A stretch of DNA of 64,000 nucleotides. Origin: Capsulimonas corticalis. GTDB taxonomy: Bacteria > Armatimonadota > Armatimonadia > Armatimonadales > Capsulimonadaceae. The stretch lies in the NCBI RefSeq assembly GCF_003574315.2, contig NZ_AP025739.1, positions 806,001 to 870,000 on the forward strand. The letters are read 5' to 3'. The notes below the pieces were generated by a model. It was not told where the DNA came from. It ran no database searches and saw nothing but the letters and a program-made list of their open reading frames with translations. Of this stretch, positions 33,354 to 42,126 are shown one piece after another (position 1 is the stretch's first letter; the number at the start of each line of letters is the position of its first letter). A program made the translations under genes and the position numbers.

Positions 33354-34478
33354 GTGGCCGACGAAACCAGTTCTTCGACAGACAATATCGACTACGACGC
33401 GGACGCCGTGGCGCGGCTCCGCGACCTGGCGGAATCGTATCGGGCGCAGGGCAAGTACGCGGAGGCCGAGTGGCCCCTTCGCAGGGCTTTGGAGATGTGC
33501 GAAGCATCCCTTGGCGCCGATCATCTCGATACCGCGCTCTGTCTCAATAACCTGGCGGAGCTGTACAAGAATCAAGGGCGATATCAGGACGCCGGAGTTC
33601 TTCACAAGCGCGCGTTTATGACGAGGCGAAAACTGCTCGGCGATAAGCACCCGGCCACCGCCACCAGTATCAATAATCTGGCGGAATATTACGAAAGCCA
33701 AGGCAAGTACGATCGCGCGGAGCCGCTGTACCGGCATGCGGCGGCGGTTTTTGGCGAAGTGATGGGGGCCGAACATCCAAACACCGCAACAATCCTCAAC
33801 AACCTCGCGGAGCTCTGCAAACGTCAAGGCAAGTACGCGGAGGCCGGGGCGCTCCATAAGCAAGCGCTGCGAATCTTCCAAAAGTCTCTCGGCGAGATGC
33901 ACCCCGATACGGCGAGTAGCCTTAACAATCTGGGCGAATTGTATGGGATTCTTGGAAAGTATGACCAGGCGGAGACGCTCTGCGCTCGCGCGCTGGATAT
34001 TCGAGCGCGGATACTGGGGCCGGAGCATCCCAGCACGGCGACCTGCTACCACGAGCTGGCGGCGCTGCGCCAAAAGCAAGGCAAGTACGCGGAGGCCGAG
34101 CCGCTGTATCGCCGCGCGCTGACGATCCGAAAGAAGACGTTCGGCGCCGAACACGCCCACACCGCCGCGACCGTCAGCAACCTGGCGGAGCTGTACAAAA
34201 GCCAGGGCAAGTACGAGCAAGCGGAAGCACTCTGCATCAAGGCGCTGCGCGCCCTGGAGAAGACACTGGGCGCCGACCACCCGAACACGGCGACAAGCCG
34301 CAATAACCTGGCGCAAATCTACGAATGCCAAGGCAGGCATACGGAAGCGGAGCCGCTTTACGCGCGCGCCCTCGCGAGTCTGGAATCCGCGCTGGGCGTC
34401 CAGCATCCCAGCGCGGCGACGGTTCGCGCCAATCGGGATAACAACCGAATGCTCCGAGACCAATCCCCGCGCGCCTAA
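33354..34478 (+). CDS. Tetratricopeptide-repeat protein (kinesin light chain type)
   Basis: A 374-residue protein starting at GTG 33354 (GAGG 8 bases before). It contains about eight 42-residue TPR units with the kinesin-light-chain pattern '[36 protein letters not shown]'. The repeats form a superhelical scaffold for protein binding. There is no signal peptide or transmembrane helix, and no effector domain such as NB-ARC or CHAT is attached, though such repeats are often found near them. Its repeats are well conserved between units, which suggests expansion by duplication. It converges on ccoI, ending 14 bases from it. No partner is evident. Confidence 0.85.
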   Translation: [374 protein letters not shown]

Positions 34479-34492
34479 AAGCAAAATAGGAT

Positions 34493-37006
34493 CTATTGAT
34501 TCGAGGAAACGGAGCGCTCCTCCAGCCCGCGCCGCAGGCGTTTGGTGTTGAAGACGACGCTGAGACTGCTGACGAGCATGGCGGCGGCGGCGACAACGGG
34601 CGGGGCGTGGCCGGTGATGGCGATAGGAATGCAGACGGCGTTGTAGAGGCAGGCCCAGAAGAGGTTCTGGCGGATGATGGCGGCGGTGCGGCGTGAAATG
34701 TGGAACAAATCGGCGAGGCGGGTGAGGTCGCCAGAGATCAGGGTGACGTCGGAGGCGCGCTGGGCGATCTCGGTTCCAGAGCCGAAGGCGATGCCGACGT
34801 TAGCCTGCGCGAGCGCGGGGGCGTCGTTGACGCCATCGCCGACCATCGCGACGACGGTTCCGCCGCTGGCTTGCTGCGCGGCGCGCAGGTGCGCCACCTT
34901 GCCGTCCGGGCGCATCTCCGCCGTCGCCTGCGTGACGCCGACGGAGTTCGCGACGGCCTGGACAGTCGCGGCGGCGTCGCCGGAAAGCAGCTCGACGCTC
35001 AGCCCCATGGCCCGTAATCGGGTGATGGATTCGCGGGCGCCGACGCGGGGGGCGTCGCCAAGAATGAAGAAGCCGCGCACTTCATGCGCGGCGCCGTAGA
35101 AGAGTACGGTGCCGCCAATCGCTTCTTCGGCCTGCGCGCGCGACAGAAGATCCGGCGATAACAGGGCGTTCTCCGACGCCGCGAGGGCGCGGTTGCCGAC
35201 GAACCAGCGGACGCCGTCCACGACGCCTGTGACCCCGGCGGCTTCATGCCGCTCAAATCCCACGACCTCGCTCCGCCCCGGGCAGCCCTGCCCTTCGGCG
35301 TAAGCAAGCAACGAGCGGCCCAGAGGATGCTCGGACGATCGCTCCAAAGCCGCGACGGCCTCCAGGTCGTCAGGACGCCCCTGCTCGACCGTTTCAAAGC
35401 CGCGCACGGAGAAGACGCCCTCGGTGAGCGTGCCAGTCTTGTCCAGGATCACGTGACGGACACGCGGCAGCACTTCCAGCACTTCGGTATTGACGATGAG
35501 GATCCCGCGCGCCGCCGCCGCGCCGACTCCCGTGGTGATCGCCAGCGGAGTCGCCAATCCCAGCGCGCAGGGGCAGGCGATGACTAAGATCGAGACGACG
35601 CGAATGAGGACCTGCTCGGCGGAGTGGTGCGTCAGCGCCAGCGCCAGTCCCGTTCCAAACGCCAGGGTGATGATGGCGGGGATAAACACGCGTGAGATGC
35701 GGTCCGCCCAGCGTTCGGCGGGCGACTTCGTGGCGAGCGCCTTTTCCACGAGGGCGATCATCTGCGCGAGCGTGCCGCCGTCGCCAATACGCGTCACTTC
35801 CAGGGTCAGCGGAGCATCGGTGGCGACGGTCGCGCCGATCACTTCATCCCCCACACTCTTCGTCACCGGTCGGGATTCGCCCGTCAGCAAGCTTTCATCG
35901 ACCTGGGCCGTCCCCGCGACGACGCGACCGTCGGCGGGAATGCGCTCGCCGGGGCGCACCAGCACATGGTCCCCCAGTCCCAGCTTGCCGAGCGCGACTA
36001 GTGTTTCGCGGCCGTCCGGCGTCAACACCGTCGCCTTGCGCGGCAGCAGGCCGTAGAGCAGCGCGACCGCTCCCGCCGCCTGTCCCTTGGCGCCGGATTC
36101 GATGTGCTTGCCGATGAGAACTAAGGCGATCAGCATGTCCGCCGTGTCGAAATAAACGTGGACGCTGTGATGCGCCATCGACCATAAACTAAATAGAAAG
36201 GCCGTCCAGGAGCCCAGCGTGATCAGTGTCTCCATCGTCGCCGCGCCGCGCCGCGCGGCCTGGGCGGCGCGCTGAAAGATCGGCCATCCGGCCCACATCA
36301 CGGGAAGCGAGAGCGCCAGCGCCCAGCGCGGCAGGATCTCGCTCGCCTGCGCGCCTAGCGACTGCCAGTAATTGAGATAAAGCGCCAGGCTGAACATGCC
36401 CGCGTTCATCGCGAACACAAACGCCACCACCGCGCGCACAAAGTCCCCGCGCCGCGCCTTTGTCGCCGCCGTCGCGCCCTCCGCCCCTTTGTCCGAATAG
36501 TTCTCCGCCGTGTACCCCAGCCGCCGAATCCGCGCCGCGATGTCGCTCTGGTCGATCCGGGCCGGCTTGTAGGTGACGCGCACGACATCCGCCGCGAAGT
36601 AGACCTGGCAGTCCATCACGCCCTTCTCATGCTTCAGCGCGTTCTCGATCAGCCAGGCGCACGACGCGCACCACATTCCGCCGACCTGAAACGCCGCCTC
36701 GCGCGTCGCCTCCAGCTCGTTGTGCGGGTTGGTATTGATGGTTTCGCTGAGAACAGGCTCGGCGGGCGTATCGGGCCGGGCGATCAGGCCCATCTGGAGA
36801 CACTGCTGATAGAGGGGAGCTTCGCGAGGATCGGCGCCGGGCGCCAATTGCCCGCTTTCGACGAGGATCTGGTAGACCTGACGGCAGCCGCGGCAGCAGA
36901 ACACGCGCGCCTCGCCGCCGGGGACGGGCTCCGTGATCGGCGCATGCGCCGTCATTCCGCAAAGATCGCAGACGACGACGGGCGCCGCCGTGGATGTGGT
37001 CGCCAT
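34493..37006 (-). CDS. ccoI: Copper-exporting P-type ATPase for cbb3 oxidase assembly
   Basis: An 837-residue P1B-type ATPase of the CcoI/FixI class that pumps copper out of the cytosol for insertion into cbb3 oxidase. The N-terminus has a Cys-rich site ('CDLCGM', 'CCRGCRQVY') and a heavy-metal domain with '[15 protein letters not shown]'. Then follow the actuator 'LTGESRPV', the transmembrane metal site '[15 protein letters not shown]', the phosphorylation site '[11 protein letters not shown]', and '[25 protein letters not shown]' near the end. All catalytic motifs are intact. It follows the ccoG gene and a small membrane gene on the same strand, as in fixGHI operons; the oxidase genes ccoNOP are not in the window. 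Confidence 0.93.
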   Translation of the reverse strand: MATTSTAAPVVVCDLCGMTAHAPITEPVPGGEARVFCCRGCRQVYQILVESGQLAPGADPREAPLYQQCLQMGLIARPDTPAEPVLSETINTNPHNELEATREAAFQVGGMWCASCAWLIENALKHEKGVMDCQVYFAADVVRVTYKPARIDQSDIAARIRRLGYTAENYSDKGAEGATAATKARRGDFVRAVVAFVFAMNAGMFSLALYLNYWQSLGAQASEILPRWALALSLPVMWAGWPIFQRAAQAARRGAATMETLITLGSWTAFLFSLWSMAHHSVHVYFDTADMLIALVLIGKHIESGAKGQAAGAVALLYGLLPRKATVLTPDGRETLVALGKLGLGDHVLVRPGERIPADGRVVAGTAQVDESLLTGESRPVTKSVGDEVIGATVATDAPLTLEVTRIGDGGTLAQMIALVEKALATKSPAERWADRISRVFIPAIITLAFGTGLALALTHHSAEQVLIRVVSILVIACPCALGLATPLAITTGVGAAAARGILIVNTEVLEVLPRVRHVILDKTGTLTEGVFSVRGFETVEQGRPDDLEAVAALERSSEHPLGRSLLAYAEGQGCPGRSEVVGFERHEAAGVTGVVDGVRWFVGNRALAASENALLSPDLLSRAQAEEAIGGTVLFYGAAHEVRGFFILGDAPRVGARESITRLRAMGLSVELLSGDAAATVQAVANSVGVTQATAEMRPDGKVAHLRAAQQASGGTVVAMVGDGVNDAPALAQANVGIAFGSGTEIAQRASDVTLISGDLTRLADLFHISRRTAAIIRQNLFWACLYNAVCIPIAITGHAPPVVAAAAMLVSSLSVVFNTKRLRRGLEERSVSSNQ

Positions 37007-37020
37007 GAGTGATACTTCGC

Positions 37021-37236
37021 CTACTGCGAGTCTCCGGCCTGCGGGTTGGTGTTCTTGTACATCTGTTTCGGATGCATCGTGACCTGCGCGGTGATGGAGA
37101 TCATCAAGCCGAAAAAGAAGATAAACAGCACCACCAGCGCCACCAGAAAAACGCTGCCGCTGGACGGCCGGTTGCGCGCCCGCAGCACCGGGCTGACATA
37201 ATTCGTAACTTTGCGATTGCTCCAGCTTTTCGCCAT
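37021..37236 (-). CDS. Small membrane protein between ccoG and ccoI
   Basis: I start at ATG 37236, giving 71 residues; the longer frame reads into the repeat element and is not real. It is basic at the N-terminus ('[27 protein letters not shown]'), has one strong membrane helix ('[21 protein letters not shown]', about 29-49), then a short polar tail '[21 protein letters not shown]'. Its place is that of FixH in fixGHI, but it does not look like FixH. It is probably a subunit or factor for cbb3 oxidase biogenesis. Coupling to ccoI is by a gap of 14 bases. Confidence 0.7.
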   Translation of the reverse strand: MAKSWSNRKVTNYVSPVLRARNRPSSGSVFLVALVVLFIFFFGLMISITAQVTMHPKQMYKNTNPQAGDSQ

Positions 37237-37283
37237 GATTTCTTGCTTTCTTGGGGATCCCCTGGGGCCTATTCCCGCGTAAT

Positions 37284-37528
37284 CCCTATTCCCCCGCGCT
37301 TTAGCGCGTTTTCCCCTTTTTCCCAGCAAGCCGCTTCGCGGGGGAAAAGGGGAGCCAATCATTATCGGCCATTCACACTCGACAAGAATGTGTGAAGATG
37401 ATATTGTTTACAAATACTCTCCGAATTCTTCGTTGATACTTATCGAGCGAGCAAGGACCATAATTATGAGCGCCCCTTTTCCCCCTGGGTAAAAGGGGAA
37501 GGCGCGCTAAAGCGCTGGGGGAATAGGG
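37284..37528. repeat. Long inverted-repeat intergenic element (second type)
   Basis: The gap between ccoG and the small gene is an inverted-repeat element. The left arm (37284-37326) begins CCCTATTCCCCC, contains GCGCTTTAGCGCG and ends CCCAG; the right arm (37485-37528) is its complement with few changes, ending GGGGGAATAGGG. The arms flank about 160 bases of AT-richer DNA with internal hairpins such as TTCACAC ... GTGTGAA. Both arms carry CGCGCTAAAGCGC-like inner palindromes. The arms differ in sequence from the element at 11740 but the plan is the same. Confidence 0.8.
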
Positions 37529-37535
37529 CCATCCC

Positions 37536-38822
37536 CTATTCCGGCCGGTAAAACACCAGCTTCACCTGCGCCCGCTCTTTGGGCGACACCAGATTCAGCG
37601 TCACGACCTTGCGCTCGCCCGGCGCTGTTTCGGTTGCGGGGCCGGTCAGGATCAGCGGCGCGGCGCGCTGCTCTCGTGGGGCGAGCGTGAGGGTCGAAGC
37701 GCCGTGGATTTCGGCGCGGGCGTTCATGCCGTCCACGGATAAGGCGTATGTTTGCGGCTCGGGAGTTCCATTCTCCACGGTCAGCAAATAGTCGTTGTGG
37801 ATTCCGGCGGCGTCCTGCGTAATCGCGCCGTTCGCGATCGCCGTCGCCGTCATCTTTTCATGGCCGAATAGGGACAGCCCGACATAGCCCGCGAAGACGA
37901 CCAGTGTCGCCAGCACCCAGAACCGGGTGGCGTCCCAGAAACCGAGGCGCTGCTTCCAGGTAAGATTACTGGCGGCGCGCTCGGGCTCTAGGCCGTAACG
38001 ATATTCGATCAGCCCGGCCTTGCCGCGCTTGCCCAGAACGTCGTTGCAGGAGTCGACGCAGACGCCGCAGTTGATACAGGCGAGCTGTCCGGCGCCGTTC
38101 TTGATATCGATCCCCATCGGGCAGTCGACGACACACTTCCCGCACTTGATACAGTCGTCCTCGCGCTCATTAAGATAGCGCACGGCGAGGGTGTTCTTGT
38201 CCGCGACAATGCCCATCAAGGGGCCGTAAGGACAGGCGGAGTAGCAAAATTTGCGGCGCACCCAGAGCATGTCCGCCGCCACCACGGCGGCGATAATGTA
38301 GACGGTGAGCGCGGCGGGAACGTCCGTCCACGGCCGCAGCGCGGCGTGGCCCACATCGGAAGGCGACAGCCAGTAGGCCGCCACAGTCATTCCCGTCCCT
38401 ACCGACATCGCCAGCAAAATCAGCGACCAGACACCGCGCGACAGCGCAAAGCGCGGCTGGCCAGGGCGCGTGCGGAACGCCTTATCCAGCCGTTTTTTGA
38501 GCGAATCGGCGAAGTCGCTCGCCATCGTCTGCGGACAAACCCAGCCGCACCAGAGACGTCCGTAAAGAACGGACACCGCCACCAGCGCCCAGGTGGCGAG
38601 CATCGAGACCCAGAACAGCATCAAAAGATCCTGCGCCGCCGTGCGATGCCACGCAAAGTAAAACTCATGGCGCCGCACATCCAGACGCATGCCGTTTGTC
38701 AGCGGCAAAGCCACCAAAAGAACGCCGCACAGCAATTGCACAACGCGCCGCCACGGATTCCAGCGCCCTTTTTTGGGCGCGGGCGACGGCTGGATAATTC
38801 GGTCAGTAAGGTCGATCGCCAT
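37536..38822 (-). CDS. ccoG: Cytochrome c oxidase accessory protein CcoG
   Basis: A 428-residue membrane ferredoxin of the CcoG/FixG/RdxA family, which reduces copper for cbb3 oxidase maturation. It has four to five membrane helices (about 28-50, 65-88, 125-150, 160-185, and a last one near 290-310). The metal sites are 'GRLWCGWVCPQT', 'FCYSACPYG' and the ferredoxin pair 'CIKCGKCVVDCPMG' and 'CINCGVCVDSCNDV'. The C-terminal 'YALSVDGM' to 'PLILTGPA' region is a periplasmic Ig-like domain. It is the first gene of the set with ccoI and has a Crp/Fnr-type promoter upstream. ccoNOP are absent from this window. Confidence 0.95.
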   Translation of the reverse strand: MAIDLTDRIIQPSPAPKKGRWNPWRRVVQLLCGVLLVALPLTNGMRLDVRRHEFYFAWHRTAAQDLLMLFWVSMLATWALVAVSVLYGRLWCGWVCPQTMASDFADSLKKRLDKAFRTRPGQPRFALSRGVWSLILLAMSVGTGMTVAAYWLSPSDVGHAALRPWTDVPAALTVYIIAAVVAADMLWVRRKFCYSACPYGPLMGIVADKNTLAVRYLNEREDDCIKCGKCVVDCPMGIDIKNGAGQLACINCGVCVDSCNDVLGKRGKAGLIEYRYGLEPERAASNLTWKQRLGFWDATRFWVLATLVVFAGYVGLSLFGHEKMTATAIANGAITQDAAGIHNDYLLTVENGTPEPQTYALSVDGMNARAEIHGASTLTLAPREQRAAPLILTGPATETAPGERKVVTLNLVSPKERAQVKLVFYRPE

Positions 38823-38883
38823 TGTTCAAACCCGATACGAAACACAAAACGGGCGCTAACTTCCGCGCCCAAACTGTGACTCA

Positions 38884-38929
38884 ATTATACCTGATTGCGC
38901 CAAACACTTTGCGAATTATTTCACAAAGT
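38884..38929 (-). promoter_or_regulatory. Crp/Fnr-type activator site and -10 box of the ccoG operon
   Basis: On the minus strand the 24-base imperfect palindrome ACTTTGTGAAATAATTCGCAAAGT (38929-38906) contains TGTGA-N6-TCGCA, matching the Crp/Fnr family pattern TGTGA-N6-TCACA. It is followed by TATAAT (38889-38884). The centre lies about 40-41 bases before the expected start, the class II activation position. A Crp/Fnr/FixK-type protein sensing oxygen or redox is the expected regulator. Confidence 0.7.
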
Positions 38930-39054
38930 ACCGGAACAATCAGAACCGCCCCGCGCGGCCCCACCCACCTGCGAAGCTTTCCCCAGGTGAGATAACAGAA
39001 ACGACGCCGTGGGATTCTGGAAAAGTGATATAATGATCGCAAGAGGATTGAGTT

Positions 39055-39639
39055 ATGGCGACGCAAGCACGCCGGCTCCATACGCCGGACGAATATCTCT
39101 CCATGGAGAGGCAGGCGGAGGTTCGCAGCGAATACATACGCGGCGAGATTTTCGCGATGTCCGGCGCCAGCCTGCAACATACGGACATTACCTTAAATGT
39201 CGGCAGTGAATTGCGCATGCAACTCAAAGGCAAACCATACCGCGCTTCCGTCTCCGACCTGCGCGTGCAAGTCGGACACGCGGGTTTGTACACTTATCCA
39301 GATATTGTCGTCACATGCGGCGCTCCACAATTCGCAGATGCGCATGTGGATACGGTTCTCAATCCGACGCTTATTGCCGAAGTACCTTCTCCCTCAACAG
39401 AAAGTTATGATCGCGGCGAGAAATCCATCTATTATCGACAAATACCGACGCTAAAGCAATACTTGCTGATTTCGCAGAATCGACCGCACATCGAACTTTA
39501 CACTCGACAGGCCGAAGATAGTTGGTTGCTGACAGAAATAAGCAACCTAGATGGAGCGATACTGCTGGAATGCATCTCCTGCACATTGGCGATGTCGGAA
39601 ATCTACGACCGCGTTGTATTTGAAACGCGTGCCAAATAG
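39055..39639 (+). CDS. Uma2-family (DUF820) restriction-endonuclease-fold protein
   Basis: A 194-residue protein of the Uma2 family, which has a PD-(D/E)xK nuclease fold and is common in cyanobacteria, Planctomycetes and Armatimonadota. Signature segments are 'SEYIRGEIFAMSGAS', 'VSDLRVQVGHAGLYTYPDIVVTCG' (central Asp of the fold) and 'PTLIAEVPSPSTESYDRGEKSIYYRQIPTLKQYLLISQ', which contains the E-x-K-like active site. TATAAT at 39029-39034 lies just upstream. Activity on DNA is unproved for most members. It is a single gene with no partner nearby. Confidence 0.88.
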   Translation: MATQARRLHTPDEYLSMERQAEVRSEYIRGEIFAMSGASLQHTDITLNVGSELRMQLKGKPYRASVSDLRVQVGHAGLYTYPDIVVTCGAPQFADAHVDTVLNPTLIAEVPSPSTESYDRGEKSIYYRQIPTLKQYLLISQNRPHIELYTRQAEDSWLLTEISNLDGAILLECISCTLAMSEIYDRVVFETRAK

Positions 39640-39660
39640 CCGTTTTATACAGCGCGATAA

Positions 39661-40239
39661 TTACGCCGCGCCGTTTCTCTTTTTCCACCGCTCCCGAATG
39701 AGTTCGAGCGCCGCACGACATTCTTTTCTGGTTTTCAGCGATGCCGACTCGTCAACGTTTAACCGTTTCAAGCTTTTCTTCAACCCCGCTCGCAGTTCGG
39801 GCTTCACTTCTTTCCAAACTTCTTGATTATCGAGAACGATGCCGACAAACCTCACATAGTCAAGATCGATATCCTCTTCCGCCGGCGGTTGGAACAGCAG
39901 TCTGATATCTTCTATTTGATACTTAATGCTGGAGGACCAATGTGAAAGCAGAAGAAGCAAGCAGGCTGAAGAAGTCTTGTTATGGTAGCTCGCCTCAGAA
40001 TCGGGAGTTACACCTGCCGCAATATCAGCGGTCATGTAAGCGCAGTAATGCGTCGCAACATTCGCTGTTGTCATCCAGTCGCCAATTGGCTGCTCGTTGA
40101 TATAGCACTCCAAAACTCTGTGCGCCATATGCAGATTGGAGTATTGAAACTCGAAGCACTCCTCCAGCATCCAACGGTCAATTACCCCCAGGTTTTTACG
40201 CTGCAATATCTTCTGACGATCCTCTTCACTCAATGCCAT
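39661..40239 (-). CDS. Hypothetical protein (192 aa), unknown family
   Basis: A cytosolic protein with no signal peptide or membrane segment. It starts 'MALSEEDRQKILQRKNLGVIDRWMLEECFEFQYSNLHMAHRVLECYIN'. Many residues are charged and the secondary structure looks mostly helical. Several aromatic residues and the segment 'EDIDLDYVRFVGIVLDNQEVWKEVKPELRAGLKKSL' may form a binding face. The gene is 22 bases beyond the Uma2 gene end and convergent with it. I do not recognise it. A small protein of this style beside Uma2 could be an accessory or immunity protein, but nothing shows this. Confidence 0.65.
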   Translation of the reverse strand: MALSEEDRQKILQRKNLGVIDRWMLEECFEFQYSNLHMAHRVLECYINEQPIGDWMTTANVATHYCAYMTADIAAGVTPDSEASYHNKTSSACLLLLLSHWSSSIKYQIEDIRLLFQPPAEEDIDLDYVRFVGIVLDNQEVWKEVKPELRAGLKKSLKRLNVDESASLKTRKECRAALELIRERWKKRNGAA

Positions 40240-40253
40240 CCTTTAACCTCCAA

Positions 40254-41192
40254 TCATTTCCCGCCAAGTAGCACACGCAGGCCTTCGCCCGCTTCTTCGT
40301 AAATTTGCTTGGATGCGTCCACGATCCCCGTCATATGCAGGGCGCCGTGGATCAATCCCGGCAGGCGCTTGCGGTGGACGGGGACGCCGGCGGATTGGAG
40401 TTTGTCGGCGTACTGTTCGCCGTCGTCGCGCAGAGGGTCGTATTCGGCGGTGAGAATGACGGCGGGGGGAAGGCTGGTGAAATCGGGGGCGCGCAGGGGG
40501 GAGGCGTCGGGGCTCGCAGCGTCGGCGGGGTCGCTGAGATAATAGTCCCAGCAGGTTTCCATGGAGGCGCGCGTGAGGGAGTAGCCCTGGGCGAACTCGG
40601 TGTAGGAGGGCGTGTCGAAGGCGCAATTGGTGACGGGGTAGATGAGAAGCTGGGCGGCGATGGGGGGACCGCCGGCGTCCCGCGTGCGGCGGGCGACGGC
40701 GGCGGCGAGGTTGCCGCCGGAGCTGTCGCCGGCGACGATCAGGCGCGATGGATCTCCGCCCAGGTCGGCGCCGTGCGCGGCAATCCACTGGGTGACTTCC
40801 CAGCAGTCGTTGAGCGGGAGCGGAAATTTGTGCTCGGGGGCGAGCCGATAATCGACGGAAACCACCAGGCAGCCCGTCGCGTTCGCGAGCTGGCGGCAGG
40901 GCGTGTCGAAGATGTCGAGCGTTCCCCGGAACCAGCCGCCGCCGTGACTGAAGACCAGGATCGGCGGGGCGGCGGCGGCCCCCAAAGGCGTATAAGCCCG
41001 CACGGGGATATCGGCGTCCGAGGCTGGGATGCGCAGGTCCTGCACGCGATCGACGGCGGGCGGCGCCGCCTGCCACGCGATCAGACCTCGAGCGGCGGCG
41101 CGCGTCTCTTCCATGGGAAGCGCGCCGATGGGCGCGGCGCCGGCGGCGCGCATCTTTTCCAGCAGGGCGGCGACTTGTGGATCGAGCGGCAT
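40254..41192 (-). CDS. Alpha/beta hydrolase, HSL/GDXG lipase-esterase family
   Basis: A 312-residue esterase of the hormone-sensitive-lipase class. The oxyanion motif is 'FSHGGGWFRG' (about 87-96), the nucleophile elbow is 'GDSSGGNLAAA' (about 153-163), the catalytic acid is in 'AEYDPLRDDGEQYADKL' and the His in 'LIHGALHM'. An N-terminal cap helix starts the protein ('PQVAALLEKMRAAG'). Length and order fit the family. It has no export signal, so it acts inside the cell on short-chain esters. It lies 14 bases after the start of the hypothetical gene at 39661, same strand; no function can be tied to neighbours. Confidence 0.92.
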   Translation of the reverse strand: MPLDPQVAALLEKMRAAGAAPIGALPMEETRAAARGLIAWQAAPPAVDRVQDLRIPASDADIPVRAYTPLGAAAAPPILVFSHGGGWFRGTLDIFDTPCRQLANATGCLVVSVDYRLAPEHKFPLPLNDCWEVTQWIAAHGADLGGDPSRLIVAGDSSGGNLAAAVARRTRDAGGPPIAAQLLIYPVTNCAFDTPSYTEFAQGYSLTRASMETCWDYYLSDPADAASPDASPLRAPDFTSLPPAVILTAEYDPLRDDGEQYADKLQSAGVPVHRKRLPGLIHGALHMTGIVDASKQIYEEAGEGLRVLLGGK

Positions 41193-41315
41193 CGAATCTC
41201 TCCTGACGGCGGTAAGCGGTATTTCGTCAAGAATACCCCGTGGCCGTCATGCGAGGCAAGCAACGCGAGCCAAAAATCATAAGGACAGGGCGGCGGATGC
41301 GACCGACGCGTCCCG

Positions 41316-42038
41316 TCAAATCAGCCGCTGCCCGCCGTCCACATGCAGCGTTTCCCCCGTGGTGAAGGTGTTTCCCATCAGATAAAGCGCCGCCTGCGCG
41401 ATGTCTTCCGGAGCGCCGATGCGTCCCACCGGAAGCCGTCCCGCCATCTGCTCGAACAACGCCGCTTTGTTTCCGCCGCTGATGGTGTCCCAGACCGGCG
41501 TATCCACCCATCCCGGCGAGATCAAGTTGACGCGGATCGGCGCGATCTCCAGCGCCAGGGCGCGCACGAACCCAACCAGTCCGGCGTTGGCCGCCGCCAC
41601 AATGGAGCCGCGCGGGCCGGGCCGGTCGGCGGCGATGCCGCCGGTGAAGGTAAAGGAGCCGCCGGGACGGATCCGATCGACGCCGTGCTTCACCAGCAGC
41701 AATGGCCCGATCAGCTTGGAATCGAGAGTTCGGCGGGCGTCGTCGATCTCGAACTCGCGCACCGGCTGATACGCCGCCGAGACGGCGGTGCAGAGGAGAT
41801 GATCGAACGATCCCACCGATTCCAAGAGCGTTTTGACCTGAGACTCATCCGTGGCGTCCGCGACACTCGTTTGAATTCGCTCCCTGTCGCCGATGGCAAC
41901 CGCCGCTTGATCCAGCTTCTCCTGAGAACGGCCGACGATCACGACCTTCGCGCCGTCCTTCCACGCCGCGCGAGCAATCCCTAACCCAATTCCCGATCCG
42001 CCTCCCACAACAATCACAGTTTGATTTGCCAGCGTCAT
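41316..42038 (-). CDS. SDR-family oxidoreductase controlled by MarR
   Basis: A 240-residue short-chain dehydrogenase. I start at ATG 42038 (AGGAAGAGG upstream); frames that start earlier read into the operator region. The cofactor motif is 'VVGGGSGIGLGIARA', followed by 'GRSQEKLDQAA' (Arg after strand 2, suggesting NADP). The usual active-site Ser/Tyr/Lys pattern is unusual: the region where YxxxK is expected reads 'GGIAADRPGPRGSIVAAANAGLVGFVRALALE', which lacks the canonical Tyr. It ends 'LHVDGGQRLI'. It is divergent from the MarR regulator gene with operators in between, so induction by a small compound is likely. Confidence 0.85.
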   Translation of the reverse strand: MTLANQTVIVVGGGSGIGLGIARAAWKDGAKVVIVGRSQEKLDQAAVAIGDRERIQTSVADATDESQVKTLLESVGSFDHLLCTAVSAAYQPVREFEIDDARRTLDSKLIGPLLLVKHGVDRIRPGGSFTFTGGIAADRPGPRGSIVAAANAGLVGFVRALALEIAPIRVNLISPGWVDTPVWDTISGGNKAALFEQMAGRLPVGRIGAPEDIAQAALYLMGNTFTTGETLHVDGGQRLI

Positions 42039-42053
42039 TGGATACCTCTTCCT

Positions 42054-42121
42054 AAGTATCTTGAAGTCAAGATACTTTATTTCAAGATACCTTGTTTTCT
42101 CCGCGCTTGTCAAGCTATAAT
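42054..42121. promoter_or_regulatory. Divergent SDR/MarR control region with MarR-type operators
   Basis: The SDR promoter on the minus strand is TTGACA (42113-42108), 18 bases, TATCTT (42089-42084). The MarR promoter on the plus strand is TTGTTT (42092-42097), 18 bases, TATAAT (42116-42121). A perfect inverted repeat AAGTATCTTG-aagt-CAAGATACTT lies at 42054-42077, near the SDR start, and a related site CAAGATACCTTG at 42083-42094 covers the SDR -10. Binding there would repress the SDR gene and touch the regulator's own -35. Confidence 0.75.
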
Positions 42122-42126
42122 CTTCC

